From: Sweltsa coloradensis
Lineage: Eukaryota; Arthropoda; Insecta; Plecoptera; Chloroperlidae
NCBI GenBank assembly: GCA_024449915.1
Contig: JAMZAV010000156.1
Coordinates: forward strand, 62,001 to 126,000
Reading direction: 5' to 3'
Length of the DNA: 64,000 bases
Positions 45,976 through 56,476 of this stretch are shown here, piece after piece. Each line of letters opens with the position of its first letter. Positions within the stretch are counted from its first letter, which is position 1. The notes beneath the pieces were generated by a model. The model was not told where the DNA came from. It was given only the letters and a program-made list of their open reading frames with translations, and made no database searches. The position numbers and the translations under genes are program-made.

Positions 45976-47184
45976 TTGAACTGGGAAAACGCATAGACCT
46001 TTTACCTAAAATATAACCTAAAGTTTAACAATGTTATATTCTATATAATAATTGTTAATAATTTACAAAATTAAACAAATACCCAACATTTTTGAACCGT
46101 TTGAGATTATCTAAATTATTAATATCTCAAACCTTTTTATTATATGTACATTTGAAACCCTGTATATTTCTCCCAGCGACAAAATAAATGTATTTCTTAT
46201 AAGTAGTTTGTTCATATCTTTATCAGACAATCACTGACATGAAAACGCTTGGTTACAATTTGTCTTGAGTTCTCTTCTCTTACTTCTGCAAAGCCTGGAC
46301 AGTACATTCTAAAATTACTTTTTATAGCCATTCTTGTGTACTAGACACAGCACAACAGTACAATTCGTTGGGCTAGAGTGGTGTAGGCTACTACGATACG
46401 AATATACTTCATGATATGATCCTATATTAATTTCCGTGCGAACAATGCATTATTCGTAGATGTGTTTCCTGCTTCAATTGCTGTATCGCATGCGGCTCGT
46501 CTTCTTTGCTGTGGTAATCCATCTAGCAGCCTCCATCTACACGTCACTGATACCTGGGGGGGCGGGGGGGGGGGGGGGGAGGAGGGGGTGATCTTAGTCC
46601 TATTATGTGAGAACAAAATAAATACTCTTTCAAACATGCGCAATCTGCACAAGGTTGCTGGCTAGTTCACTGAAGAATGAAATTTTTTAAATTTATTTTT
46701 ATTTAGTATTTATTTAACGTCTATCCTATTCAGTTTTAAAAACTGATTTACAAAGAAAGACAACTAAATATATCTAATTACATAGATGCGGACACAACTT
46801 TGAACTACATTTAAGTAAATATTTGAAATAGTAGGCCTAATTTTACAACAATGATTTAAAACTCAACAAATTTGATAACAAATAAAAGGATATTAAATGC
46901 AATTAATGAATGAATTTTTAATTTTTAAATTATTTATGTTACATACGAAAGTTATCCTGTTAAACTTAAAGGTTTGAATAGTTAGTGAATGAAAAGTGGT
47001 AAATTGACGTTCATTTAATTATGAACAATTCGAATTTAGTGAAAAAAAATGAGTTTGATCTAGGCGAGCCACAAACTGTAAAAGAGCGAACAGGAGAAGA
47101 CACACATTGAAATGATAACAACTTGTTTGATGAACAACAGTTATGAATACAACGTGTTTAAGCGTAAGCCCGCTTTGAGGATAT
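45976..47184. other. Intergenic, no gene seen
   Basis: AT-rich sequence with a pure G-run region at about 46556-46590 and no coding exon, RNA gene or clear transposon ends. A polyadenylation-like AATAAA occurs at about 46182, but linking it to lipase E is speculative. Confidence 0.5.
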
Positions 47185-47490
47185 AGATTTTGAATGATTG
47201 TCGTAAAAGTTTTGTTCCGACTGGGGATCGAACCCAGAACCTCCAGCTTTACGTACCGATGCGGCGATGTTCCTTCAACTGTACTTTCGGGCCTAAGGCA
47301 AATCTTTACTTTACAGTTATTTGTTGTGATTGTTGAGTACCATGATAAAAATCAAACAAATGACTCTCATGTTGCTGTCATTACTGAATTAAAACATAGT
47401 ATACCATTATTTAAACAACAATAACAATAACAAATAACGATTACACCTACGGGAGTGTTTCCCGACTAACCAAATCGAGAAATAGTATAC
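47185..47490 (-). repeat. tRNA-derived repeat, second copy (minus strand)
   Basis: On the minus strand it begins with CGATTTGGTTAGTCGGGAAA (complement at about 47462-47483) and later carries a tRNA-like unit (47205-47290) with a perfect B-box GGTTCGATCCC. The same order occurs at 17165-17422. No complete cloverleaf was found. Confidence 0.55.
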
Positions 47491-47929
47491 CATGTTCCAC
47501 CATGCTGCAGTCATTATTACTGAATTATAACATAGTTTTTACCGTGTTCCATCCCTATTCGGTGCAAACTTTGACAGTCAGTTGCTATTAATCAACATCT
47601 GTTACAAGTTACATCAGGTGGTGAATTAAAATCAACTCCACACAATGCTTGCATCAGACAGATCGCTGCAGTGTAATGTTTTGTGATTAGAATGGAGGTA
47701 AACGTGTGATCTCGCTCTAGCCATGGCTGACCCTGCTGTGTCACAAGGGATGCGATCTAGCCGAGGTTCTGAAGCTGACTGTACTCACACGCACAATGTT
47801 CGCCGTGGTGTAATTAGTCCTAGCATAAGCAATATTAATAGACGGCTGTGCCGAAGCTGCGCTACTGTTAGAGCAGACAACTCTTTGATTAAAAGGCGAA
47901 CCCGTGAAAGGTCTGCGATATTATAAACT

Positions 47930-49690
47930 GAGAACCGTTGGGAAGTTGGGAAAACTCTCTCTCACTCTCTTCGCTTCTCTCTCTCCATCTCACACACACA
48001 TTCACATTTCGCCCCTATAATCACATTCAAACATTCACTTTTCTTATTGTGTGAACTGTATATTATTACTTGCAACAATTTCTTAATTCCAATATAAAAA
48101 TTTAGACATGATATTATATCGCACTAGTGGGGTACCACCCTTTTGTTGAAAAATAAATAATAACAATAATAAATATATAATATAAATAAAAGTTTGTAAA
48201 ATTTGTAAATACGGTTCGATGGGAAAACCTAAACAAGTAGATCCTTAGCAATATTTTGTATTTTTGACTGTAGAAAATCTTTGAAAAATTCAAGATTGTC
48301 GGTTATGCATGAGCTAATACCTGTTTGGTGCAGTTAACTACGTCACCTCTTTACGAAGTACAGAGAGCCTTAAGACGCTTGTTCGAGCTCAGGCGAACTT
48401 TGTTTTCAATATTTAATATCAATTTTATAATTCACTTGATCGGCAAATACAGCTAATTGCACAAACTTCCTTCATCGACCTCCAATTGCCACACAACAAA
48501 TTTGAATTTTGGTTTGTTTTTTGAAAAGGGATCTATTTCTCGTTCAGATTCCCTCATAATATATTTATTAATATATTCGTGGTTGTTGCACACACACACT
48601 GAACTGAAAGATATATAAATTCTTATCCGCGCACCTTGACGCCATCTTGCCAACTTAGTTTCATCGCGCAGCAAGGCTAAGGGGTAGTACAGTATTTTAC
48701 TTTTCCTCACTTGATCCTCTTAAGACTCTCTTGAAACAAAACTTGAGCCAAGAGATAAAGAACTTGTGAAGAAGGTGAACAGAAGTTATGGACGTGATTT
48801 GGATAACTTTTAGATTAATCTTTCGATAAAAGTCTTCGGTTCAAACATCGGCGATGTTCGCATAGCAATACACACTTTCTCAAGTGCGTTTGTGTGGAAG
48901 GATTTGAGTAACTGAGACATATTAATATCAGACTGTCAACATTCTGTTAAGGATACGGGTTTTAAATTTAAATTATTTTATTAATAAAATAAGCTATTAC
49001 GATTTTCAGCTGCCCAACAATTATGTGTTATCATGTTTTGTATATAATCCATAACAATTTTATTTATTTTTCTACTTCTTATTGTTTTCTCTAATCTTAA
49101 CACAAATAAGGCAAAATTAACAGAATGGCCCATCCACAGCAGTTATCATCCATGCGTTTAATCGACTCTTACAAATAACTATAATGAAATTTCGACTATT
49201 TTTTTGCCGTAAAGTAAAACTCCAACATTTTGGTTAATACCAAGGCAATCTCTTTAAGGTCACGCAACATTGATGGCCTACTAATATAGATGATTTAGAT
49301 GTTAGAATTATGTTTTGTCTCCTTAACTAAATTCGCGGTGAAGAACGGGGTCTGATCTGTGGTCAAATGTGGCACTCACCCTTTGCACATTCTTAAAGGA
49401 AAGTCATTTCGTTTTTATCGTTTGTTTTCATGTGTATTTACTTCTCATGTATTCCCCTCGGACTCAAACTTTTAGTTCTTATCAGAATCACTACCCCCCT
49501 CTCACCCCTCTATTTATTTCGTAAGAGAAGTGACAGCTGTTATAGTAGCACCAGTGCTAACGTCGCTTCTCTTGGCAGAGTGGCGAGCTCTACACATCTA
49601 CACTGAGGGTTCGTCTCCCGTCAGCGCCTTCTTGATCTTGTTCTTTGGTTGACTCTTCGTGCTACCTTCACACGTGCCGAGATACAACAC
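47930..49690. other. Intergenic, no gene seen
   Basis: CT-rich tract at 47957-48010, otherwise AT-rich unique-looking sequence. No supported exon, RNA gene or repeat end. Confidence 0.5.
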
Positions 49691-49916
49691 GTCACCCCCA
49701 AGGAGGTATGAATAATGTAAGGAGGCAGCATGGCGTCTTCAAAACCATAGCCACTTTGAACGACAATGGTGGTCGGCGAAAGCCTCGAACCCAAAGCAAA
49801 GGTCGTCGGTATTATTAAAGCTCATTGTCAAAGCTATGAACATTTCAAAACAAACAAAAACGCAGCACATCAACAAAAATTACATTTCACCACTTTATTA
49901 TTCATTCTCATATTAA

Positions 49917-51503
49917 TACTAGGAAAACGCTTAAGTCCCGCCGCGTTGATGGATGAGCTTTTTAAAGTTTTTAGTTTTCGTGGGATATCTTTACTTTTGC
50001 AAGTGCTTTGTTTTGCTACCTATACGCATTGTAAGTGATTGTTGTCAAATTTCTTTTGTTACCTGTCAATTGGTATTATTTACCGTAAAAAACTTATATT
50101 AAAAGCTTTATTTCTATGAATTCTGGCTAACTTTTTCAACTTTTTCTTTCAAAAGGTACTACATCACCATAACCTTAATGTCCATGTATAATATGAACGT
50201 TGTAGGCCCACCCGTTTGGTCAGAATTGGCCCAAATGTCATGAAAATATCGCACAAAAAATCAAAAAACTTATATTAAAAGCTTTATTTCTATAGATTCT
50301 GGCTAACTTTTTCACATTTTTCTTTCAGAAAGCAATACATCACCATTATCTTAATGTCCATGTGAAATATGAACGTTGTAGCCCCACCCGTTTGGTCAGA
50401 ATCGGCCCAAATGTCACGAAAATATCGCACTAAAAATCGGGAAAAAATCGTTAAAGTACGATATTGTCACGCATAGCTAATTAGGCCCTTTGGCTGAGGG
50501 TGGTGATCGGGAAATGAGTGTTTAAGTGGGGGCGTAGCGTAACTCTTTAGGCTTAAGTAGCTAGCACGGACCAGGGATCGTGGGTAGGTGGGTTCATGAG
50601 GGGGATGTAGACACAGTAATTAGACGTGATTCCACTTAAGAGACCAGCACTGTATTAGAGGTAAACATAGTAACCCTTCTATTCTGGCCTAGGATCGAAC
50701 CTATGAGTTCCGTCTGGCAGACCGTGGGTTCATACCTCTACTGACTCTATGACTTACTAATTGGTTTGCATGGCTTACCGAATGCTTCTAGTCCCTGGTA
50801 TGTGGTTTAGACTGGCCCCCTCCGACACCCTGATGTCGGACCCTGGGCGATGTCTTCTCTCTTCACCTCTTCTTATGGTTAATCCTTGTTCTGGTTCTTC
50901 ATCCGGTAATCCTCACTAAGAACTCTTCCAGGACATTGGTGGTTCACGTTGCGATTGATGTTACACTGTCCTGACCTCCTCCGTCAACGGTTGTCGCTCG
51001 TCTCCCTGTTCTCCACGAACGTCCGCACTCTTACGTTCAGTGCACTTAATCAAAGTCCGATTTACTTGCACTATTTAGTTGTGCAATCTTTAGTATTCAG
51101 CGTTTTGTCGGTCGATTCCCTTCCTGTATTGCGTCTAAATGAGCCTCACCGGAAAGTAACTAGACGTCTTGACCCTTAATGAACTCACGTCGGTATGTTC
51201 TCTGATTGGATTCCGAAGTGTATTGGACCTCGAGATAATTAGTATTAAGTCAACATGTACTCTACAGGACATGACAATATTCATGAGAAATATTTCTTCG
51301 ATTGTACCCAAAAACGTAGCAAGTCTAAGTTCAGAGATTTCGAAGGTCCTGTCAAATTTTTATCAAGATCGCATATGCCGTTTGCCCGGCAGAGAGCGAA
51401 CAAACAGACAGCAAAACGAAAAAAACAAAAAACAACAAAAAACACCCGAGCTAAATTTTTTGGGGGGTCGGTGAAATTGAAGTCTTCGCTTCGCTCATCC
51501 AAC
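49917..51503 (+). repeat. Dispersed repeat family R, copy R6 (inside the hAT-type element)
   Basis: Starts ACTAGGAAAACGCTTAAGTC and ends CTTCGCTTCGCTCATCC. It has an internal tandem duplication of about 176 bp (AAAACTTATATTAAAAGC at 50089 and 50265) and is itself split by the LTR at 50465. Confidence 0.65.
50465..51276. mobile_element. Solo LTR, 812 bp
   Basis: Ends TGTCA..TGACA are inverted repeats with the TG..CA form of LTRs. ATAT flanks it at 50461-50464 and 51277-51280. Joining the flanks restores the family R sequence seen in other copies (..CGATTTTCATGAGAAATA..). No internal retrotransposon domain is present, so recombination between LTRs is likely. Orientation is undetermined. Confidence 0.7.
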
Positions 51504-51842
51504 AAGAGTTTTTATCAATGTATTAAGTATAACATCAGCTGTTTCAGTGCCGCCATTTTAACATGTCGGCCGTCGATGGCAGTCGCCATATTGGTCAGCA
51601 CCAACGAGAAGCAGTAAATACTGCGAAAACCTCTATGTTTTAGTGGCCGCCATATTGGTCAGCACCAACGAGAAGCAGTAAATACTGCGATCAGACTGGA
51701 TCAGACGTTCAAAACGGCCACGTTGATTTGTACAGACACAGGTAGCGCATGCTGTCTCCTTACATTATTCATACCTCCTTGGTCACCCCTCACGCTGTCA
51801 TCTCATCACCTTGGCGTTAAACAGTAAGTGTCGGCAACCGTT

Positions 51843-52090
51843 CAGAGTTGACTCGAGCGCTAAGCGTTTTACTATGATTCGGATGGTCCCGGGTTCGAAT
51901 CCCGTCGTGACCGGCAATCTTGACAGAAGGTTTTTTCCAACAAAGCGAATGCAAGGGATTGAGTAAATCAGCCCTCGGACATCTCTTCACAATTGCCCTT
52001 ACTCCAATCTAGGCCTACTTGAAGAGGGGCATGCATTGCACCCTGGGCAGGTTTATCACGAAAAATTATTATTATTTATTATTATCTCAT
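51843..52090 (+). mobile_element. tRNA-derived SINE
   Basis: tRNA-like head with ACTCGAGCGCTAAGCG and a perfect B-box (GGGTTCGAATCCCG), then GACCGGCAATCTTGACAG, AAGGGATTGAGTAAATCAGC, GGGGCATGCATTGCACCCTG and an ATT-rich tail. Same family as 30783-31055 (-) and the remnant at 2420. Confidence 0.8.
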
Positions 52091-52248
52091 AAAACCTTTG
52101 CGTTAATACAATTGATATGTTCTCAGTACAACCATTAAAAAACACAATCCTCTTTTTTTACTCTGTCCATACTTTGCTCCACAACATAAAAGAAAAAGAG
52201 ACATATTGCGTGCAGAATGCGTGAGATCTGTGTATTATTCCTTCTTCT

Positions 52249-53229
52249 CAGTGTTGGGTCAGTTCTTTTTTAAAATGAACTTTTTAAAAGTTCAGTTCAC
52301 AGCTCAAATAATGAACTTTTAAAAAGTTCAAGTTCTTTTAAAAACTAAAATTTTGAAAAGTTCAAGTTCATCTAAAATATGAACTAAGTTCTTTTAAAAG
52401 TTCTTTTGTAAAAAAATCACTATTTAACTAAAGGCTAGCGTAAATTGAAGAAAAACGAGAAAAAACATAAGGGTTGTTCGAGTACCAATTTACTTGCGAG
52501 TTTGAGTCGGACGAAAGTGTTGAGCTGTCTTTGATCGTGTTGATGATTTGTAATACATTCTCATCGACCAGCTTGTAAAATTAATGCAGATACTTAGCAT
52601 TTTAGGCTTCCAAGATTTTTTTTCCGAATTAGTTGGCGTACATCGATTTAACTTCGTGAATCGTGCGTGATGTTGTCAAAATTAGCTGAACGTGCGTCAA
52701 CGTAGGCCTACGATAAACGATAAATAGAGGCGAGCTCTGGCAATCGTCATCAAGGACCTTGCCCCCTTCTTTTGACGACCTCCCCGACGACGATGACTAT
52801 GACACAACGAACTATGACAAAGACGATGACGACCGCGACGTGAGAAACCCCCATTCCTCTCCTTTCCCGTGGCTGGTTCTGACCAGCATGGGCCCCTCCT
52901 CCCCACCCCCCTAAGGTTAGAGTGGTTCATTATGACCTAACGGTTGACGCGTCCTTTATCCAAATAAACAAAAAAAACTACGATGAACAACGATTTGTTA
53001 TTGTTTTTAAGCGTCGACCTAAGGCGTCGACGGCGGCGAGTCGACGGCTGCTCGGCGCAAGAAAAGAACTTACAAATGAACTTTCTAAAACTGAAAAGTT
53101 CGTTCTCAGAATGAACTTTTAAAAGTTCAAGTTCATTCATTTAAAAAGAGTAAGTTCACTGAAAAGTTCGCAAAAAAAGAACGCGTTCACGAGAACGCGT
53201 TCTTTTTAAAAGTTCCTTCCCCAACACTG
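52249..53229. mobile_element. hAT-type non-autonomous element with GAACTTTTAAAAGTTC subterminal repeats
   Basis: Ends CAGTGTTGGG and CCCAACACTG, with an exact 8-bp target duplication CTTCTTCT (52241-52248 and 53230-53237). Both subterminal zones are packed with palindromic AAAGTTCAAGTTC / GAACTTTTAAAAGTTC motifs, likely transposase-binding or structure-forming. The interior (52430-53010) has no recognisable transposase. TIR and duplication are classic for hAT. Confidence 0.88.
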
Positions 53230-53667
53230 CTTCTTCTTTGATAACAAATGGGCAAAGTTTCTCTCCTCACGCACAACGTTGCTCACTTGTAAATATTTGA
53301 CGATGACAGAGCGTAGAGTCGTGGTTTAGTGCATCGAAACACTCAAACAGTCACCGTAAACAAAATGGCGGCATCTGGAGTTTGAGGGACCAAAATTTGG
53401 CGGTTCGTATCGCATCTTTGAAAGAATTTTTAATAACGATATTCGCGAGATGAATGGCATATTTGTGCTCGGCTGGTTGTAAGACGGCGTGGGGTATAGG
53501 GCGAGGAATGCGTGAAAGCATGCCCGTGTGGTTGTGGAATTCTTATTAGATGGCGGCGGCGTAAGAGGTGAGCCGATGTCAACCTCAACCTGGGTTGTAT
53601 ACCTCGGTTCTTGCCTGCACTCATGGTGGAATATCTCGTGTGGGGGAAGAGTGCGTGAAGGTTATTC

Positions 53668-53862
53668 GTTAAAAGTTAAGTTGAGCTACTTAAAAGTGAT
53701 AGTTAAAAGTTAAGTTGACAGCTACTTAAAAGTGATAGTTAAAAGTTAAGTTGACAGCTACTTAAAAGTGATAGTTAAAAGTTAAGTTGACAGCTACTTA
53801 AAAGTGATAGTTAAAAGTTAAGTTGACAGCTACTTAAAAGTGAAGTGATAGTTAAAAAAGTT
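53668..53862. repeat. 36-bp tandem repeat, about 5 copies
   Basis: Unit contains AGTTAAAAGTTAAGTTGACA and GCTACTTAAAAGTGAT; copies are nearly identical except the truncated first and last. It lies between the two hAT-type copies. Confidence 0.95.
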
Positions 53863-54111
53863 AAGTCAAGCAATTTTCAAAGTAACTGAAAAATTAATAG
53901 TGATTTTAAAATAACTTTCAATAATTACACTGGGAAAGTGAAAACTGTTTAGGAATAGAAGAAACAATATTTCTAATTTGTATTTGTATTTTTTGGAGCA
54001 TAACTATTAAGGTTATTTAACAAAATATTTTGAACACAAAACTATTTTAAACAAAGATTTAAATTCTATGGAATGCAGTAAAAAAGTATGTGGATGACAA
54101 GCAATCCATGG

Positions 54112-54722
54112 TATTGGTGGAGGGGCTGAGTTGTTTTTCAAAATAAACTTTTTAAAAGTTCAATTGACAGCTCAAATAATGAACTTTTAAAATGTTCAAG
54201 TTTTTTTAAAACCTAAAATTTTGAAAAGTTCAAGTTCGTCTAAAATATGAACTTAGCTGTTCTTTTTCAGGTTCTTTTGTAGAAAAAATCACGATTTTAT
54301 TAAAGGCTGGTGTAAAATGAAGAAAAACACGAGGAAAAACATTAGAGGTGTTCGAGTACCAAACTACTCGCGAGTTTGAGTCTTACGAAAGTGTTGAGCT
54401 GTTTTTAATCGTGGTGAAGATTTGTACTACATTCTCGTAGACCAGCTTGTAAAATTATGGCAGATATTTAGCATTTTAGGCTTCCAATATTTTTTTTTTG
54501 TTTTCGATCAAACGATTTGTTTTTAAAGCGTCGACGGCGGCGAGTCGACGGCTGCTCGACGCACGGAAAGAACTTACAAAATGAACTTTCTAAAACTGAA
54601 AAGTTCGTTCTCGGAAAGAACTTTTAAAAGTTCAAGTTCATTCATTTAAAAAAAGAGTAAGTTCACTGAAAAGTTCACAAAAAAAGAACGCGTTCTTTTT
54701 ATAAGTTCCTTCCCCAACACTG
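54112..54722. mobile_element. Second copy of the GAACTTTT hAT-type element, internally deleted
   Basis: Collinear with 52249-53229 over both subterminal zones and ends CCCAACACTG, but the left end reads GGTGGAGGGGCTGAGTTG where CAGTGTTGGG is expected. GGTGGAGGGGCTAAGTTGTT follows the right end (54722 onward), so a flanking direct repeat of about 22 bp replaces the left TIR and the 8-bp duplication. Confidence 0.75.
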
Positions 54723-54995
54723 GTGGAGGGGCTAAGTTGTTTTAGACGGATTGTGAGCTCACTATTAGCGTTGAGTGACTAATATTAGCTTGGTTTGTCC
54801 TACACTTGTGGCACCATTCAGACTTTTATATTTAGATTGCATGACTTGCACCGCCTTACCTTAGCCTACAATTTAAAAACTGAGACCAAACAATATTGGA
54901 CATGCTTATAATCTAGAGGTATTCAAAACAAGAGCACTTTAGTAACACATACTAACTAAGTATGGAGACAACACAATCACACGTAACAAAATAAA

Positions 54996-55307
54996 TCTTG
55001 TAAAAAAACAGCAAAACCTTACACAATCAAAAGCAATGTGATCTAAAAGAAATGCCAAGCTTATGTACCCTCCTACATTTTCGCAATCCACTTTGCCCTA
55101 TGACTGCATCCTTGCAAAACGTGTCAAAATTTTATTTGCAATTTGTTTTAAATGTAAAAGTTTGTGCAAATTTATTTTGCCAAGCTTTGCAAGGACGCAG
55201 TCATAGGGCAAAGTGGATTGCGAAAATGTAGGAGGGTACAATAAGCTTAGCATTTCTTTTGGATCTCATTGCTTTTGATTGTGTGAGGTTTGGCTGTTTT
55301 TTACAAG
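54996..55307. mobile_element. Foldback element with arms of about 130 bp
   Basis: Left arm (about 54996-55126) and right arm (about 55180-55307) are inverted complements, including ATTTTCGCAATCCACTTTGC and GCAAAGTGGATTGCGAAAAT. The spacer is about 55 bp and AT-rich. A one-arm relative is at 14075-14270. Confidence 0.85.
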
Positions 55308-55439
55308 TTTTTTTTTATGTGTGGGATCGCATTACTTTTTCGAGTTCCATTACAAAATTCGATTTAAATGCTATGGTATTACCAATTAACAGCCGAATGC
55401 AAAATATCTAGTGGTCCAACGACATGTTTTTTGTAAACA

Positions 55440-55980
55440 ATGTAGATGATCATTGTCAAGTAACTATAGTTACCGGTACTTGTTGATTATATTCTTGTAA
55501 AAGGCTAATATTAAAACGTTTATTTGGAAGCCTTCCAGCCAACCTTTTCGACTTTTTATTTCAAAAGGCAATACATCACAATAGCCTTAATGTTTATGAA
55601 AAATATGAACGTTGTATTCTAATCCGTTTGGCCAGAATCGCTGGCCAATTGAAACTGACGAAAAGTAGCCTGTAGAGTAGCCAGTAGCTAACATCAGTAG
55701 TGGTTTTGGGCTAACAGTGGTTTTGAGCATGTTTCAAGTAATTTTTTCACCAAGAAGGAATGTTCGTACCTCAACCAAATTTGGCATATTGTGTTGTCAG
55801 GTAACTAAATCCCCCTGATTTTTATAGTTTTCAAGTTCACATCACGTTTCATGACGGCTGGGTCACACCTCGAAATCACCCCAACTTTACTTGCTGTATA
55901 AGGTGCCAGAGTGTGTAGTTCACCGCGGCTTGGCTGCGGCGCCCTAACGGGCAGCTAGATTTTTATAAAAGGCCTTAAAA
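55440..55980 (+). repeat. Dispersed repeat family T
   Basis: Matches in inverted orientation the sequences at 13130-13320 and 12030-12405 and shares a block (AATATGAACGTTGTA..CGTTTGG) with R6. It ends in CACCGCGGCTTGGCTGCGGC. Non-coding. It is the last repeat before TRIP13. Confidence 0.5.
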
Positions 55981-56476
55981 TTTACAATAGAATACCGCAA
56001 GACATAAAATATCATATTTTGTTGCAAAATTTTTCAGGAAAGCTTGATGTAAGCAACAAAAAAAATTGTATGGTAACTTTGCATTATGAGAACAATTAAT
56101 TTTGGGATAACTGAAATTATTAATGTTCATAAATGTTCATAATTTCATACGCAGATTGTACAGTAATTCTTTTTCAAATGTTCATATTTTTGTTTGTATT
56201 ATATACTGTGAAGCTGAAATGTATTGTAGCGTATTGTATTGACATTTTGTACTGATGACAAAGATTAGCTGATGATCACCTTGCTCTCAGCTTGGACTTT
56301 TACAAATCTCCCGCGACAACAGCAAGTGGTTTTGAAGGCGGTGGGACGGCCACACCTGCACACCTGTTGGCTGTGGCTGAAACCAAACTTCCGTTGTCAT
56401 TTGAAAATTTGTTTGGCTCTGAGATTGAGGTTAGGTACGGCCTACTGTCAGGCACTAAAGCTAAAGCCTAGCTAAA

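Larger units (their letters stand above)
49699..51781. mobile_element. hAT-type element (8-bp target duplication) with nested insertions
   Basis: The ends CAAGGAGGTATGAATAATG (49699) and its complement (ending 51781) are inverted repeats that continue to about 34 bp. GTCACCCC is duplicated exactly at 49691-49698 and 51782-51789. An 8-bp duplication with CA..TG ends fits hAT (P elements also make 8 bp). The interior is occupied by repeat R6 and a solo LTR; what remains is too short for a transposase. Near the right end a 45-bp block starting GCCGCCATATTGGTCAGC is tandemly duplicated (about 51588, 51647). Confidence 0.8.

Noticed and set aside
45401..45979. 192-codon ORF ending in poly-Arg/Lys
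   Set aside because: It is an out-of-frame reading of lipase E exon 8 followed by microsatellites.
47723..47926. 67-codon ORF with a good start context (GCCATGG)
   Set aside because: No recognisable domain, no splice partner, no homologous copy in the window. A first exon of an unknown gene cannot be excluded but is not supported.
51846..51915. Functional tRNA gene
   Set aside because: The B-box is perfect but the acceptor and anticodon stems do not pair and the sequence continues into a SINE body shared with 30783-31055.
56272..56475. 67-codon ORF just upstream of TRIP13
   Set aside because: It is in the probable 5' UTR, lacks homology to TRIP13 N-termini and ends before the better-supported ATG at 56477.
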